Shown here: positions 1 to 10,221 of the stretch, in pieces
Layout: each line of letters opens with the position of its first letter
Numbering within the stretch: position 1 is the first letter of the stretch
From: Melastoma dodecandrum
Taxonomy: Eukaryota > Streptophyta > Magnoliopsida > Myrtales > Melastomataceae
Assembly: GCA_029817715.1 (NCBI GenBank)
Contig: JARUPY010000083.1
Coordinates: 3,906,001 to 3,970,000 of the forward strand
Length of the DNA stretch: 64,000 nucleotides
Direction: 5' to 3'
Notes under the pieces: generated by a model
What the model saw: only the letters and a program-made list of their open reading frames with translations
Told to the model about the DNA's origin: nothing
The model's database searches: none
Made by a program: the position numbers and the translations under genes

Positions 1-72
1 CCCGATTGGCTTTTTTCTCTGGGGCGGTGAGGAGAATGTGATTGGGATTTGTTGTTGGATTTGAGTACGTAG

Positions 73-2005
73 GACAAGCTTTTGGATCAGACGAGTGTTA
101 CCCATCTTTTCCCCATCACCAAGTACCTGGGGTTGCTGGCGACGGGAATGACAGGTTTGCTTGTTGATGGCTATTTTTTTTTTTTTGGTTTAGCGAATTC
201 ATGTTTGCAATGATGTCCTTAGAGTTAACGTTAAGCAGCTGTTGACTGAGTCGATTGCTAGCAGTGACCAATGTATTGTCTGTATTTATTGCTACAATAA
301 AGTGGACGTCCTCGTAGTTTCGTTTGGATAGTCTCTTTTTCATGCGAATCTTTGTTGGATGATGTTTCTTTACCGTAGGAAGTTCCCGTAGGGAAGGCAC
401 ATAATTTCATCCCAGTTGCAGTCGTGACTCTTTTCTTCCACTGTAGTTACGCATTACTTCTAATATTCACAGCTGATGCAAGGACACTGGTGCAACAAGC
501 GAGGAATGAAGCGGCAGAATTCCGTTTCAGATATGGCTATGAGATGCCAGTTGATGTACTTGCAAAATGGTATAATTTACTTAACAGTGTTTTGAGTCCA
601 TTGCGAAAAGTTAATTGGATTACCTATAACGAATTATGGTGGGGACAGGATTGCTGATAAATCTCAAATATATACTCAGCATGCTTACATGAGGCCACTT
701 GGAGTAGGTTGGTATTTCAAATCAATCATTCTCAGGACATGTCACCTGCCACCCCAAGATTGCTTCAGTACAATTGTTCTGATGTTTGGATGTTTCTATT
801 GTTCATCCCTTGTCCTTAAGTTGCCATGGTTCTGGGCATTGATGACGAATTTGGGCCACGATTGTATAAGTGTGATCCGGCAGGCCATTTCTTCGGTCAT
901 AAGGTCAGTTCATGTTTCTGAGAATTCTGCATGCTAAGTATTTCGTTGTGATTATCTCAATAGAGTGCAGTCTCATGGAAGTGTTTGTATAAGCATTTAA
1001 TCAAATAAGTTGCTGTTTTCTGCTTAGATGAATAGGCCTGGATACGTTTATTTTGTTTTGCTCTGGATATATTGACTGCCTTAATTATCTTGACTGTTGT
1101 CAGGCTGCATACGATGTAGTCAACATGATAATAGGGTTTTCTCTTGATATGTTGATTGTGGTTTTGCAGGCAACAAGTGCTGGATCAAAAGATCAGGAGG
1201 CCATTAACTTCTTGGAGAAAAAGATGAAGAATGATCCTGCTTTCTCTTACGATGAGACAGTGCAGGTTTGTCACTGCTTGTGAGACTTGCTTGAGGTTTT
1301 CCTTGTACATTGCTAACCCGAAGTCTGATAAGTATGGAGTATAGTTCTTATCAAGCTGCAAAAAGGCAAGAACTGGGAGTTACTTTTCTAAAAGGAAGTT
1401 CTAGGAACACAGAGTGGAGATCGCAGATTTAATATCGAGAAAATTGCATGGCCCAAAAAAATATAAGCAAAAACGAATAGTAGAGTCCGTGGGACAGACG
1501 TACGACAAAACTGGAAATTGCAATGGATCTGTCTTTTATTAGCCAAGGTTGGGATTATCTGAAAACAGGATGACAGAGGCTTCCATTGCTTTTACATTAA
1601 GCATTTGTCGTATTGTGAATGTGACCATGACTCGGCTTTTCCCTTTTGAAATTTCGCCTGTATTTCATTGAGGCCGTGTCATTAATTTTCTCCTTACTCT
1701 GTACCTTTCTTTTTAGAGGTCTGTCGCTGATATATGATCCTCTCATTGTCGATTCAGACTGCAATTTCAGCTCTGCAATCAGTTCTGCAGGAGGATTTCA
1801 AGGCCAACGAGATAGAGGCCAGTTGACCTTGTGTTATTTCATCTGGGTTGCTCACATTTGCATTCCCGACGTGTTATTACATGCAGTGCTGATGGAGGTT
1901 TCCTTTTCACAGGTTGGAGTCGTGAGGAGCGACAATGCAGTATTCCGGGTATTATCCACTGAGGAAATCGACGAGCACTTGACCGCGATCAGCGAGCGTG
2001 ACTAG
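73..2005 (+). CDS. PAA1: 20S proteasome subunit alpha type-6 (PAA), 5'-truncated by the window edge
   Basis: Structural alpha-ring subunit of the 20S proteasome core in cytosol and nucleus. Seven exons are visible: 73-154, 473-569, 649-707, 821-903, 1170-1265, 1758-1817 and 1913-2005 (TAG). Joined, they read from [19 protein letters not shown] through [30 protein letters not shown], the [17 protein letters not shown] segment and the C-terminus [16 protein letters not shown]. This is near-identical to plant PAA1/PAA2, and the reading frame stays open across every junction. The N-terminal exon(s), encoding roughly the first 60-70 residues, lie upstream of the window. Alpha subunits lack the catalytic threonine of beta subunits, so none is expected. 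The sixth intron appears to use a GC donor. Family assignment is close to certain; choosing PAA1 over PAA2 is arbitrary. Confidence 0.95.
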
Positions 2006-2344
2006 GGCGTATGCAAAAGCCTCCTTTTAAGTTTAAGGTCAGTTGGCCGGAGGAAGACGCACACGATCTTTGTGATCCGGGAACACGCCCTACTCCCTCC
2101 TCGAGGACGTGAGCAATGTTTGTGTTTGTTTCGTTTAGGACAGCATCATTGTTTGTAAAATTATGGCGCGTTAGTTCAACAGAACGAAGTGAGTTTTTGA
2201 ACGGTGAAGATGTTCGTTGGATTCGAGAATCCTGTATCGGGCGAACTACTTAATCATTTAATGCATTTACCGCACCCACCGCGCAAGCATGACGTCCCTT
2301 GCTTTCTTGCTCCGCAAAAGTGTAGTTTTTGCTGCTCAAATCCC
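2006..2344. other. 3' flank of the proteasome gene up to the MULE
   Basis: This is the 3' UTR and downstream flank of the proteasome gene. No further gene was seen. It ends at a possible degenerate 10-bp target duplication (2335-2344, CTCAAATCCC), which matches 7 of 10 bases of 10650-10659 on the far side of the transposon. Confidence 0.5.
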
Positions 2345-2740
2345 GAGTTTTGTACGGAAATACGGTTAGTTTTAAAAAAAAAATTATGAAATACGGTTCA
2401 AGTTTCGTAAAATACGATTTTACCGTCGAGGGGGCGTGTTCTGAAAAAGCGCCTCACGGATTACAAAGAGGGCGCGGTCCTGTGCCCGAGTAAGGGGCGG
2501 GTTTCCCTTACGCAGCACAGGTATGTGGGTGAATAAGAAAAAAAAGCCTAAGTGTACAAGGGGTGCGGTTTCAAAACGCGCCCCTTCAACGGGCAGACCC
2601 CCCGTCCCCCCTCTCTCGTTTTGACCCGCCCCGTCCCCTTGTCCCCCCTTCAACAGTTAGGCCACTCCCCCCCGCCCCCCCGTTCCCCCCCTCTCGTTTG
2701 GAATGGTACAAGGGGTGGGTTTTGGAAACCCGAACCCGCC
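2345..2740 (+). repeat. Left terminal inverted repeat of the MULE
   Basis: Matches the reverse complement of about 10222-10649 over nearly 400 bp with small indels. Shared landmarks are the terminal GAGTTTTGTAC, TTTTACCGT, the GGGTGAATAAG block, a GCGGTTTCAAAACGCG palindrome, CTTCAACGGGCA and a long C-rich tract ending near GTTTTGGAAACCCG. On this strand the inner part is C-rich; on the other strand it forms G runs. Confidence 0.85.
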
Positions 2741-2958
2741 CTCGTCTGGCAATACAACATTCCTATGAATAACTTTAGAAACCCCGTTTCAAGAAACACA
2801 AATAACCGATCCATAGATAACATCCATACATCCAACACCAAACTTCAAAACAATTTAACTCCAACATTCAATAACAAAGCCAACGTCTATACATAACGTC
2901 CAACATCTAACGTACAAAGTCTAACGTACAAAAAAAAGTCTAACGTACAAATTTCATA
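2741..2958. other. AT-rich spacer between the left TIR and the PMD gene end
   Basis: A/C-rich DNA with a few short repeats of a GTCTAACGTACAAA-type unit (about 2898-2950). No coding potential was recognised. It presumably contains the 3' UTR of the minus-strand PMD gene. Confidence 0.4.
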
Positions 2959-4497
2959 TCAGTAAAGTCCCCTACGCCTCGTTGATTTCCTCCTAACATA
3001 AGGCCCCACGACGGGAACTTCTGGAACTTTAGGCTGCTCCGAAGGAACGTCCGGGTACAATTGTGTAATTTGAGAAGTTCCTTCTCCTTGTTGCAAATTG
3101 TCGTACCTGAAGAAGTTATATTAGTTAAGTTACGAAAGTTTAAATGAATCTTAAATTGAATGACTTACCCGAATTCTCTTGGGCCTTTAATCGGAGTTCT
3201 CGGTGTAGAACTCGACCCAACCTCGTAGTAAGGAGTGCCGTAATCGCCATAAACATGTGAAATTTACGAGATAAGCATGCCTTCTCGCACTTCATGGCCC
3301 TCCTCGTCAAATACGGGGTCGTCGTATGTTAGTGGCTCCTCCTCATGATCATGATCCTCTGCCACAACGTCCATATGATGAGGATGATCTTCCTCCATAT
3401 GATCTTCCTCCTCCATATGTTGTCCAGCTTGTGGGATGAACTCGTATGCAGGTTGATCTTCCAACCCGCCGGTACGACCATATAATCTCATCGGTGCACA
3501 CTCCCGCATCATTTCCATGGACTCTGCGGCAAGAGTAACGAGTTCCGGCTGGTCAGACCGAAGCTTTATCTTTCGGAAGTTCTTCATCTACATAAGAAAT
3601 ATAGGTTAAAGTTGAAAAATGAATGAGAAAATGTTATGAGATACTCATACTCATAAAGGACTTACCAATGTGCCTAGCATGGAGCCGGTATGCGAGATGT
3701 GCTGCCTGGTGTGCTTTGCATACCATTTTGAATATCTAACGGGAGACTCCCAAAACAGCGGCACGACCATGTTGAGATGATCTCCCCACTGCTCCACAAA
3801 CACTCGGTGGATCTCTCTCCAGCTGTTCATGGTCTTCCCGCGTAAATCTATCTTGTGGAGTGCCTTGCTTGTGTCACAATCTTGCGGCACGAGTTGATGA
3901 TCGCCAAACTGACGAATCACTCTATTCGGGTACTGCCACTCCACGATATAGAAGCAAATTAGCGGAAGTCTTGCACGCCAGAAAGCCTCACCAGATCGGC
4001 AGTAATCAGGAAGCATGACTACCAACTCATCCGGGTAAGGATGCCAAATAATCTACATATATTAATGTGAATGTGTGAGAAGAGTTCGATATAACCAAAT
4101 GAATTTGTTAGCTATAGTAGTTTACCTGATCCATGCTCTGCCTATCGAATGCCTCTCTGTAGGAGGAAAGAACATGGGTGGACACCGTGCGTACATCCTT
4201 CGCAACGGCCCATCTATGGCTCAAAGGCATATATTCCACAAAGGGGGTACGAAGTCTCAGAAGTGCTACATGAGGGAATTTATCCCATGCCCAAATCTGT
4301 AGCAGTATCAATGGACCCTCTATCTGAGATGCCTTATGGTGAGCCGCCTTACACAAACTCCTGTAAAGCCACGCTAGGCATGCACTTCCCCAACTATAAT
4401 TTCCAGCCCTCTCAAAGTCAGCTAGCAAAGGCAACCAGAATAAATGCACTAAACTATCTGACTTCGTCGTGAACAACATCCCACCAATCAGCTGTAG

Positions 4498-4502
4498 CAT
4501 AT
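4498..4502 (+). repeat. Left target-site duplication (CATAT)
   Basis: Identical to 6235-6239. The pair immediately flanks the TG...CA termini of the solo LTR. Confidence 0.85.
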
Positions 4503-4515
4503 TGTCATAACCCAA

Positions 4516-4665
4516 TTTTTTCCACAAAAAATCACAAAAAAATTGAAAATCACAAAAAATACTAAAAATTTGAAAATCATCAAAAAATCAATAAAAATCA
4601 TCAAAAATCTTCTAAAATCACTGAAAATCATCTAAAATCCCACAAAATCATAAAAAATCTGCTTT
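4516..4665 (+). repeat. A-rich short tandem array within the LTR
   Basis: Repeated variants of AAAATCATC and AAAATCACAAAAA with a period of about 10-14 bases. Such A-rich ATC arrays occur near the 5' end of some Tat-type LTRs. No coding content. Confidence 0.6.
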
Positions 4666-4934
4666 TAAAAATAATTTTTCTCCCTATAATACACTTAAGG
4701 GGGACAGAGAAACAAGCACGGGGGAAAGAGACTGGCGAGAAGTCGTTTCAAAAAAAAAAACTCATAACCAAGATGCTCGATGACTCCGTCACGACTTATG
4801 CTATCCGACAATCCGGTAAATTCTTTCCTTTATTTCTGTATGATTAGGCGAATTTTTCTACTTTGATTCTTTCTACATTTTTTTTTATTCGTAACAAGCA
4901 ACGGTGGCGTCCGCGACACAACAACAAAGAAACA

Positions 4935-5407
4935 CTAACCAGGTCGTGGCGGGATGATTGGTTCTGAGAAATCCTCCCAAGCACTTATTTCAAGCAAGAT
5001 AAGATAATCGGTGGGGTGATTGGTTCTGGGAATGCCAAATCCCATTCCGCTGCCCATGCCAAAACCCGTACCAGGAAGACCGAAGTCAGGATAACCGAAT
5101 CCAGGAAATCCAAACGAAGTAGGCTGGGTAGATGATTTGGTGATATGCGCGGACGACAGGGGGGCAGAGGCTGGAATTAGAGTGCGAAGAAGACTGAAGG
5201 ATTGGTAGAGCTTTGGCCATACTGGAAGCCACCAAACACGCAGAGCAGGCTGTGCCATGGGGGAAGCGGACGATGGAGACACAGTGAGAGAATCCTTGCG
5301 TGTGGTCTCAGTTTCATAAGGCAAAGGGCGAGCGGCTGAGCTCGTAAGAATGCAGGACATGAGGACAGTGAGGAAGAGAGCGAAACCAAACGCAGGGAAG
5401 TAGCCAT
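4935..5407 (-). pseudogene. Secreted, Gly/Phe-rich small protein-like gene inside the LTR
   Basis: The reverse strand of the LTR holds what looks like a complete small gene. A TATATAAG box lies at about 5482-5489 and an ATG at 5405-5407 (MATS...). One base out of frame, directly after MATS, is a typical secretion signal, AFGFALFLTVLMSCILTSSA, followed by ARPLP. The same frame later encodes a Phe/Gly repeat region (FGFPGFGYPDFGLPGTGFG) before the stop at 4935. The ATG frame itself ends at 5177 after 76 residues, so at least one frameshift separates start and body. The family is not recognised; the organisation resembles small cell-wall or secreted proteins. It may be a host gene captured by the retroelement, or a gene fragment inserted into the LTR later. 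Confidence 0.45.
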
Positions 5408-6234
5408 TGATCTCGGAGTCGGAGGGGTCTCTCCTCAAAGCTGATGATGCAGTGGAACAGATTGGATTGTAAATTAAGGAGCTTATATAGCGGTTGGTCA
5501 AGAAGGACAAACAAGGTCGATTCGTGTATTTCTCCATGTTCGCTAGCATAATTACAAGGCATCTTCCCAATACTTCAATAGCCATACCCAACAATAGAAC
5601 AGAAAAGTTGACATTCCTGGCTGAGGTGAAACATGGAATAATCAGAGAAGCATTTGTTTCGAGTTCATGATAAACAAGCAGTCCAACCCGGTCCAATCTT
5701 TTGAACTGATCCAACCCAGAGGATCTCCATCCTGGTTCCACAGATCCCATCATAAACGAGCCATGCTTCCCCTGAGGTATAAACGCTAACGGGGGCGTTC
5801 TACAGAGAGCGAGAAATGGTACAACACCCGGTTCTCCCTTGAATGTACTTCTGCATAGAAACTATTAAGGGCATTAATCAATCTTTGTTTCTTGCATTTT
5901 GCCCGCAGTAATTTTTAAAATAATTCACGTAGACATTTTAAGTATTATTAAGCTCAAGATTTTTTTTTAAATGTCAAACAATTTCTCTTCTTCTAAAACC
6001 GAGCTCAAATAAAATCGGACATTAGAACCACACGATAAATGCCTCCCTTTTCTTTGTCATGCATGCGATTTAGTAATCCCTAATTCCTGAACCTTAACGA
6101 ATCTCTATAGTTTTTCTAACTTGAACTTAAAATAAGTTAGTGGCGACTCCGATACGTTTTCAAAATCCGAAGCCTTATAGTCAAGGGAGGATATTCATTT
6201 TAAATGGAACCGGAAACGGGATCTACCCGCGACA

Positions 6235-6239
6235 CATAT
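6235..6239 (+). repeat. Right target-site duplication (CATAT)
   Basis: Perfect copy of 4498-4502 on the other side of the solo LTR. Confidence 0.85.
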
Positions 6240-6929
6240 ATGTCCTGGTATGCATCTGCACTAACTCCTCAGGGGCATCTATAGGGATCTCACCAAAATT
6301 TGCAGCCAGCCAGCTCAGTCTAATACGACCAGACCTAATGTTGTCACCCTAGGTATCCGACCCAATAACTCTAGACACACTGCCTCATTAGATACGGATG
6401 TATCTGCTATCACCGCATCACAATCTACGGGCAAACCTAGCTGAATTGCCACATCCTGAAGGGTGATAGTCATCTCACCGTGCAACATATGGAATGTGTG
6501 CGTCTCTGGCCTCCAGCATTCCGTCAATGCTGTGATGAGGGTCCAGTGCAATGATATGAACGGAAGCTTAGCCACTCCATAGAATCCTGCTTGACGTAAG
6601 TAAACATCCATCCTGGGATCGGTGGCACCTCCCTTCAGTGATTTCTCTACTCGACGACAAGTGAGAACGTTATTCTGTAGATAAAACACAAGTTAGTAAA
6701 AAAATGAACGAATACACTTAACATATAATGCATAGAAGGTACGAATACACGAATTGATATACCACGCTATATCTGGCTTCCCATACAGCCGTCGATCGAT
6801 GCTCTGCTTGAGCATCAAGAACACTTGTCTTTCTTGGTCCTGGACGCATTTTCCTGTTAGACAAACAACAGCAAGGGTAAAAAACAAGCACAACTTAAGC
6901 ATAAAATAAAGAAGCACAACTTATTCAGT

Positions 6930-9592
6930 TTAAACATTGAATAAACACTTACAAAGATTCCTATTAGGACAACTACGTTGGTTATGACCTTCCTTTCTAC
7001 ATAACCCACAACTAGTTTTTTGAGATTTCTTCTTGATATCCATTTCATTACGTATACGGGATGTCCTTGGACGCCCTTTTGGTCTGACTCTTGAAGGATC
7101 GGGATTGACTCTCGGGAAAGGATATTCCGGCCAATCATCTTTGCAATCAAAAGAATGCCATTTCGCAGCATACACGGCCTTCTGACACTCGAATGAGTAG
7201 AAATGACTAATCACAGCGGTATGATCTACATGCATGTGTGCATAACATGCCAAAGCGTGCGAACACGGAATGCGATAGATTTGCCACTTCCGCGCTTGAA
7301 GAAATACATACTTGAGTCGATGTTTTCCTCTAGTTTTCAGTCGAATCTACCCTCATGTCGATCGAGAAGCACAACTTCGTACCGTTTGGCCTTTTCCACA
7401 CATTTAAACAACCGATTTGTACAAACACTTGTAAAACTTTCGCCAATTTTCAACGCGGAGTCCGCATCATCCCTTCTGGCTATCCAGTATGACATGCAAT
7501 TATACCATATTTTTCGAACAAGAGCCGAAACATGAAGATTTCTGGCAACTCTTATAACGGCGTTGTAACTCTCGCTCAAATTCGTAGTCATAAGACCATA
7601 TCTATAAAAGCCATCCCGACTCAAACACCACTGCTCTTCATTCATCTCGGTGAAAAACTCTCCAGCTTCTGGCATTGATTCAAACAAGCTTATCATAATG
7701 TTTTTGTGCTTCACAGTCATCGATTTCCTCACTGCGGCAATCAACTTCCTTTTACAAGCAACATTTTTATATCTAGTATTGAAATTGCTTGCCACATGTC
7801 TAAGACAAAATCGCCAATGCGCAAAAGGCGGGTTCCAGCCCACCTGCGGATCATTCACAGCCGCCTGGATGCCAGCATGTCTGTCGGAAATCAAGCATAC
7901 TCCTCCCGTCCTATCACCAACGACATATCCCTTAAGACATCTCAAGAACCAACTCCAAGAATCATAGCTTTCCTCATCAACCAGTGCAAATGCAAGCGAC
8001 ACAATATGGTTATCCCCGTCCATAGCACAAGCAATTAAGAGTTTATGCCTATATTTACCATATAGAAATGTGCCATCTATACTTACAACTGGCCGACAAT
8101 GAGTAAATGCCTGAATACACTGTCCAAACGCCCAAAAAAATCTTTGAAACTGTAATACTTCCACATCGCCAAGATTATATGTTGCACCCCAATCAACAAT
8201 TGTTCCGGGGTTGGCAATTCTAATTGCATTCATTAGATGCGGTAACTCGTTATAAGATTCATCCCATTCACCATATTCAACTTCAATTGCCTTCCTCTTT
8301 GCATCCCATACTTGTCTCCGAGTTACTTCGCACCCAAATCTCTCCTTTATTACATTCCGTAGGAACGACACTTTCACTTCAGGAGATTCTCTAACAAAAG
8401 TACGGAAGTAGGGAACCATAAAGTTACAGTCAAGTCGATCATGATCTTGGGAAAGCACTGCATTTAAACACGTATGCGCCTCACCATCGATGGTTATTTC
8501 AAACTCATCATCACAAGCACGTTGAATCGCGCGTAATCTCCACTTGCAACCAGAACCAACATCAGAACAAAACACAGACCACGTCGTCTTATCCGACTCC
8601 ACAATTTCGTAGTTATAATGGTTCTTGATATGGAACATATTCACCATATGAATGAGATGGTTCTTATGCTTGAAACGCATCCCTTTACGAAATTCAACCA
8701 CAATGTTTGGATCGTCCGTCATCCTAACTTCCTCATCATCCTCAAAAATCACCTTTCCAGTATCGCCACTGTCTAGATAGAATGGTAGAGGTTTTTCCAA
8801 CCGTTTCTTCCTAGAGGGACCAGCCTCATTAACCCCCACATTTTTATCCTCGTTCCCTAAGTCATCACCGTTAAACATTTCATCATCAGTATCCGCCTCA
8901 TCGGAATTCACTATTGAATCAACGATATGATTCTCATATCGCCGATAAATAGTTTCGTTTAGAGCTTCTTCATCGCCCACATCACGTTCTACATCTTCAA
9001 ACGGATCACCCTCTTCATAATCATCTCCGTAATCATTACCACCATCATCATCCTTATCACTATCCTCCTCATTCCCCACATTACCACCATATCCACTATA
9101 CCCTTCATTCACCGGTACCAATCGACGAAAATTTATACTAACTTCGAAATTTTTCATTCTCTCTTGCACAACATTTAACCCCTCATCCACATTCACTCCT
9201 ACGGCTTGCATGTTACTACCGTGTTTTCTTCTTGAATTTGTCGACCTCCTGCTAGAATTCCCAGAAAGTGAAATCACATATACTTCTTGAATGCAGTCAC
9301 CATTTGACATCGCAAACTCACACAACAACCTAACATCTTCATCATCACCAATCGGTACTAGCACAAAATTTATGCCGGAAGGACCATAAGAATGAACGGG
9401 ATATCTGTGACATATTTCCAGCCTACATCCTTCGTTTAATCTCATTGCATTACCAATAACCCTTTCCAATTGGACATAGTCCACATCAGCAGGTACCTTT
9501 ATACGTTTCACTAGACCTCTATTATAACCTACTCCTTGACTACCAAGAATAACTTTCCCATTACCATACAATAACAAATGAACTTGCGCCAT
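6930..9592 (-). pseudogene. MuDR-type MULE transposase (mudrA), frame-broken at the SWIM motif
   Basis: The main open frame (9592 to 7337, 751 codons) has an N-terminal region, an acidic linker, then a MuDR DNA-binding domain with C and H zinc ligands (SDVGSGCKWRLRAIQ ... EAHTC). The MULE DDE domain follows: VSIDGTFLYGKYRHKLLIA (first Asp), CLISDRHAGIQ (second Asp) and NLSESYN (Glu). The frame stops after HEGRFD. The next block, in another frame, holds the SWIM half-motif RKWQIYRIPCSHALACYAH, but the upstream CxC pair expected before KW is missing. A C-terminal zinc knuckle (CGLCRKEGHNQRSC) lies at about 6960-7020. The stop may be a frameshift or a missed intron. The missing CxC argues for decay, although the DDE core looks complete. 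Confidence 0.85.
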
Positions 9593-9880
9593 TCAAACGT
9601 AAGGGAAAACTTACGTGAATTAGCTCCCCTATCGAACTTAATAATACCTACAATAATTCAAACAACGTATAATTAATCATCAAAATTATAATACCAAACA
9701 ACAATTTATAAATTTATATACTAAATAATCAAATCAATTTATAAATTTATATACTAAATAATCAATCCTAAATTTCTAACCAAATGTTCTAATTTAAAAA
9801 TCTAACCTAAATTTATAAACTAAATTTCTAACCGAATTTTCTAACTTAAAATATCTAACTTAAATAATTCAACTTACGAA
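9593..9880. other. AT-rich 5' flank of the transposase gene
   Basis: Strongly AT-rich with near-duplicate 25-30 bp blocks (AATTTATAAATTTATATACT at about 9706 and 9735, and CTAACCTAAATT-type units). Probably promoter and leader of the minus-strand transposase. No gene seen. Confidence 0.4.
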
Positions 9881-9883
9881 TGA

Positions 9884-10135
9884 TAATCGGATGTCGGACG
9901 GGCGGAGATCGGAGGTCGGACGTCGGAGGTCGGAGGTCGAACGGGCGGACGAGGGGAGGACGGAAGACGAGGAAGACGGGGGACGGGACGAACGGAGGTC
10001 GGAGGCGGGGAGGATGGAGCACGGGGCGTAGGAGGTTGCTATGTCGGAAGTCGAGGGCCGGGGGTCGGATGAATCGGGGGTCGGAGGCCGGGGATCGGAC
10101 GAATAGGGGGTCGGGGGTCGCACGAATAGGAGGGG
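9884..10135 (+). repeat. Purine-rich GGTCGGA minisatellite-like array
   Basis: Degenerate tandem copies of GGAGGTCGGA and GGGGTCGGANGAAT run for about 250 bp between the transposase promoter and the right TIR. The open frames seen here on both strands are simple-sequence artefacts (RPPTPDSSDPRP and its antisense). Confidence 0.65.
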
Positions 10136-10221
10136 AACTTATGTCCGTCGGAGGGGCGGGTTTTCGGAACCCGCCCCTTATTATTTTAATGGAGGGGCGG
10201 GTTTACGCACAATGCCCCTTG

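Larger units (their letters stand above)
4503..6234 (+). mobile_element. Solo LTR (Tat/Ogre-like Ty3-gypsy) nested in the PMD gene
   Basis: The segment starts TGTCATAACCCA and ends CCCGCGACA, giving TGTC...GACA termini. It is flanked by a perfect 5-bp duplication CATAT (4498-4502 and 6235-6239). Removing it rejoins PMD coding sequence (RTYM to LQLIGG), which confirms the insertion boundaries. Length is 1,732 bp with no gag-pol, hence a solo LTR. The TGTCAYRACCCA start and the internal GTGGCGACTCC motif (about 6140-6150) recall Tat/Ogre-lineage LTRs; that lineage call is from memory. It contains an AT-rich tandem region (about 4516-4665) and an antisense secreted-protein-like gene. Confidence 0.88.
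2959..6689 (-). pseudogene. Plant mobile domain (PMD) protein gene, split by a solo LTR
   Basis: Relative of MAIN/MAIL1 and 'phosphatase 7 long form homolog' proteins; transposon-borne PMD genes are known in plants. The N-terminal part (about 6689-6236) holds GFYGVAKLPFISLHWTLITA and CWRPETHTFHMLHGEMTITL plus the GLPVD motif typical of PMD. After ELLGRIP the frame shifts before GDNIRSGRIRLSWLAANFG. The reading then meets the solo LTR and resumes at about 4502 with LQLIGGMLFTTKSDS, YSWGSACLAWLYR and PLILLQIWAWDKFP. Later exons are about 4052-3666, 3587-3264, about 3258-3169 and 3106-2959, ending in a basic VRRKSTRRRGL tail. The segment around 3300-3420 is rich in His, Asp and Glu. Splicing is inferred from GT-AG signals. 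The LTR insertion plus the frameshift make this copy non-functional as a full-length protein. Confidence 0.8.

Noticed and set aside
7650..8038. Plus-strand frames within the transposase
   Set aside because: Shadows of the minus-strand DDE domain coding sequence.
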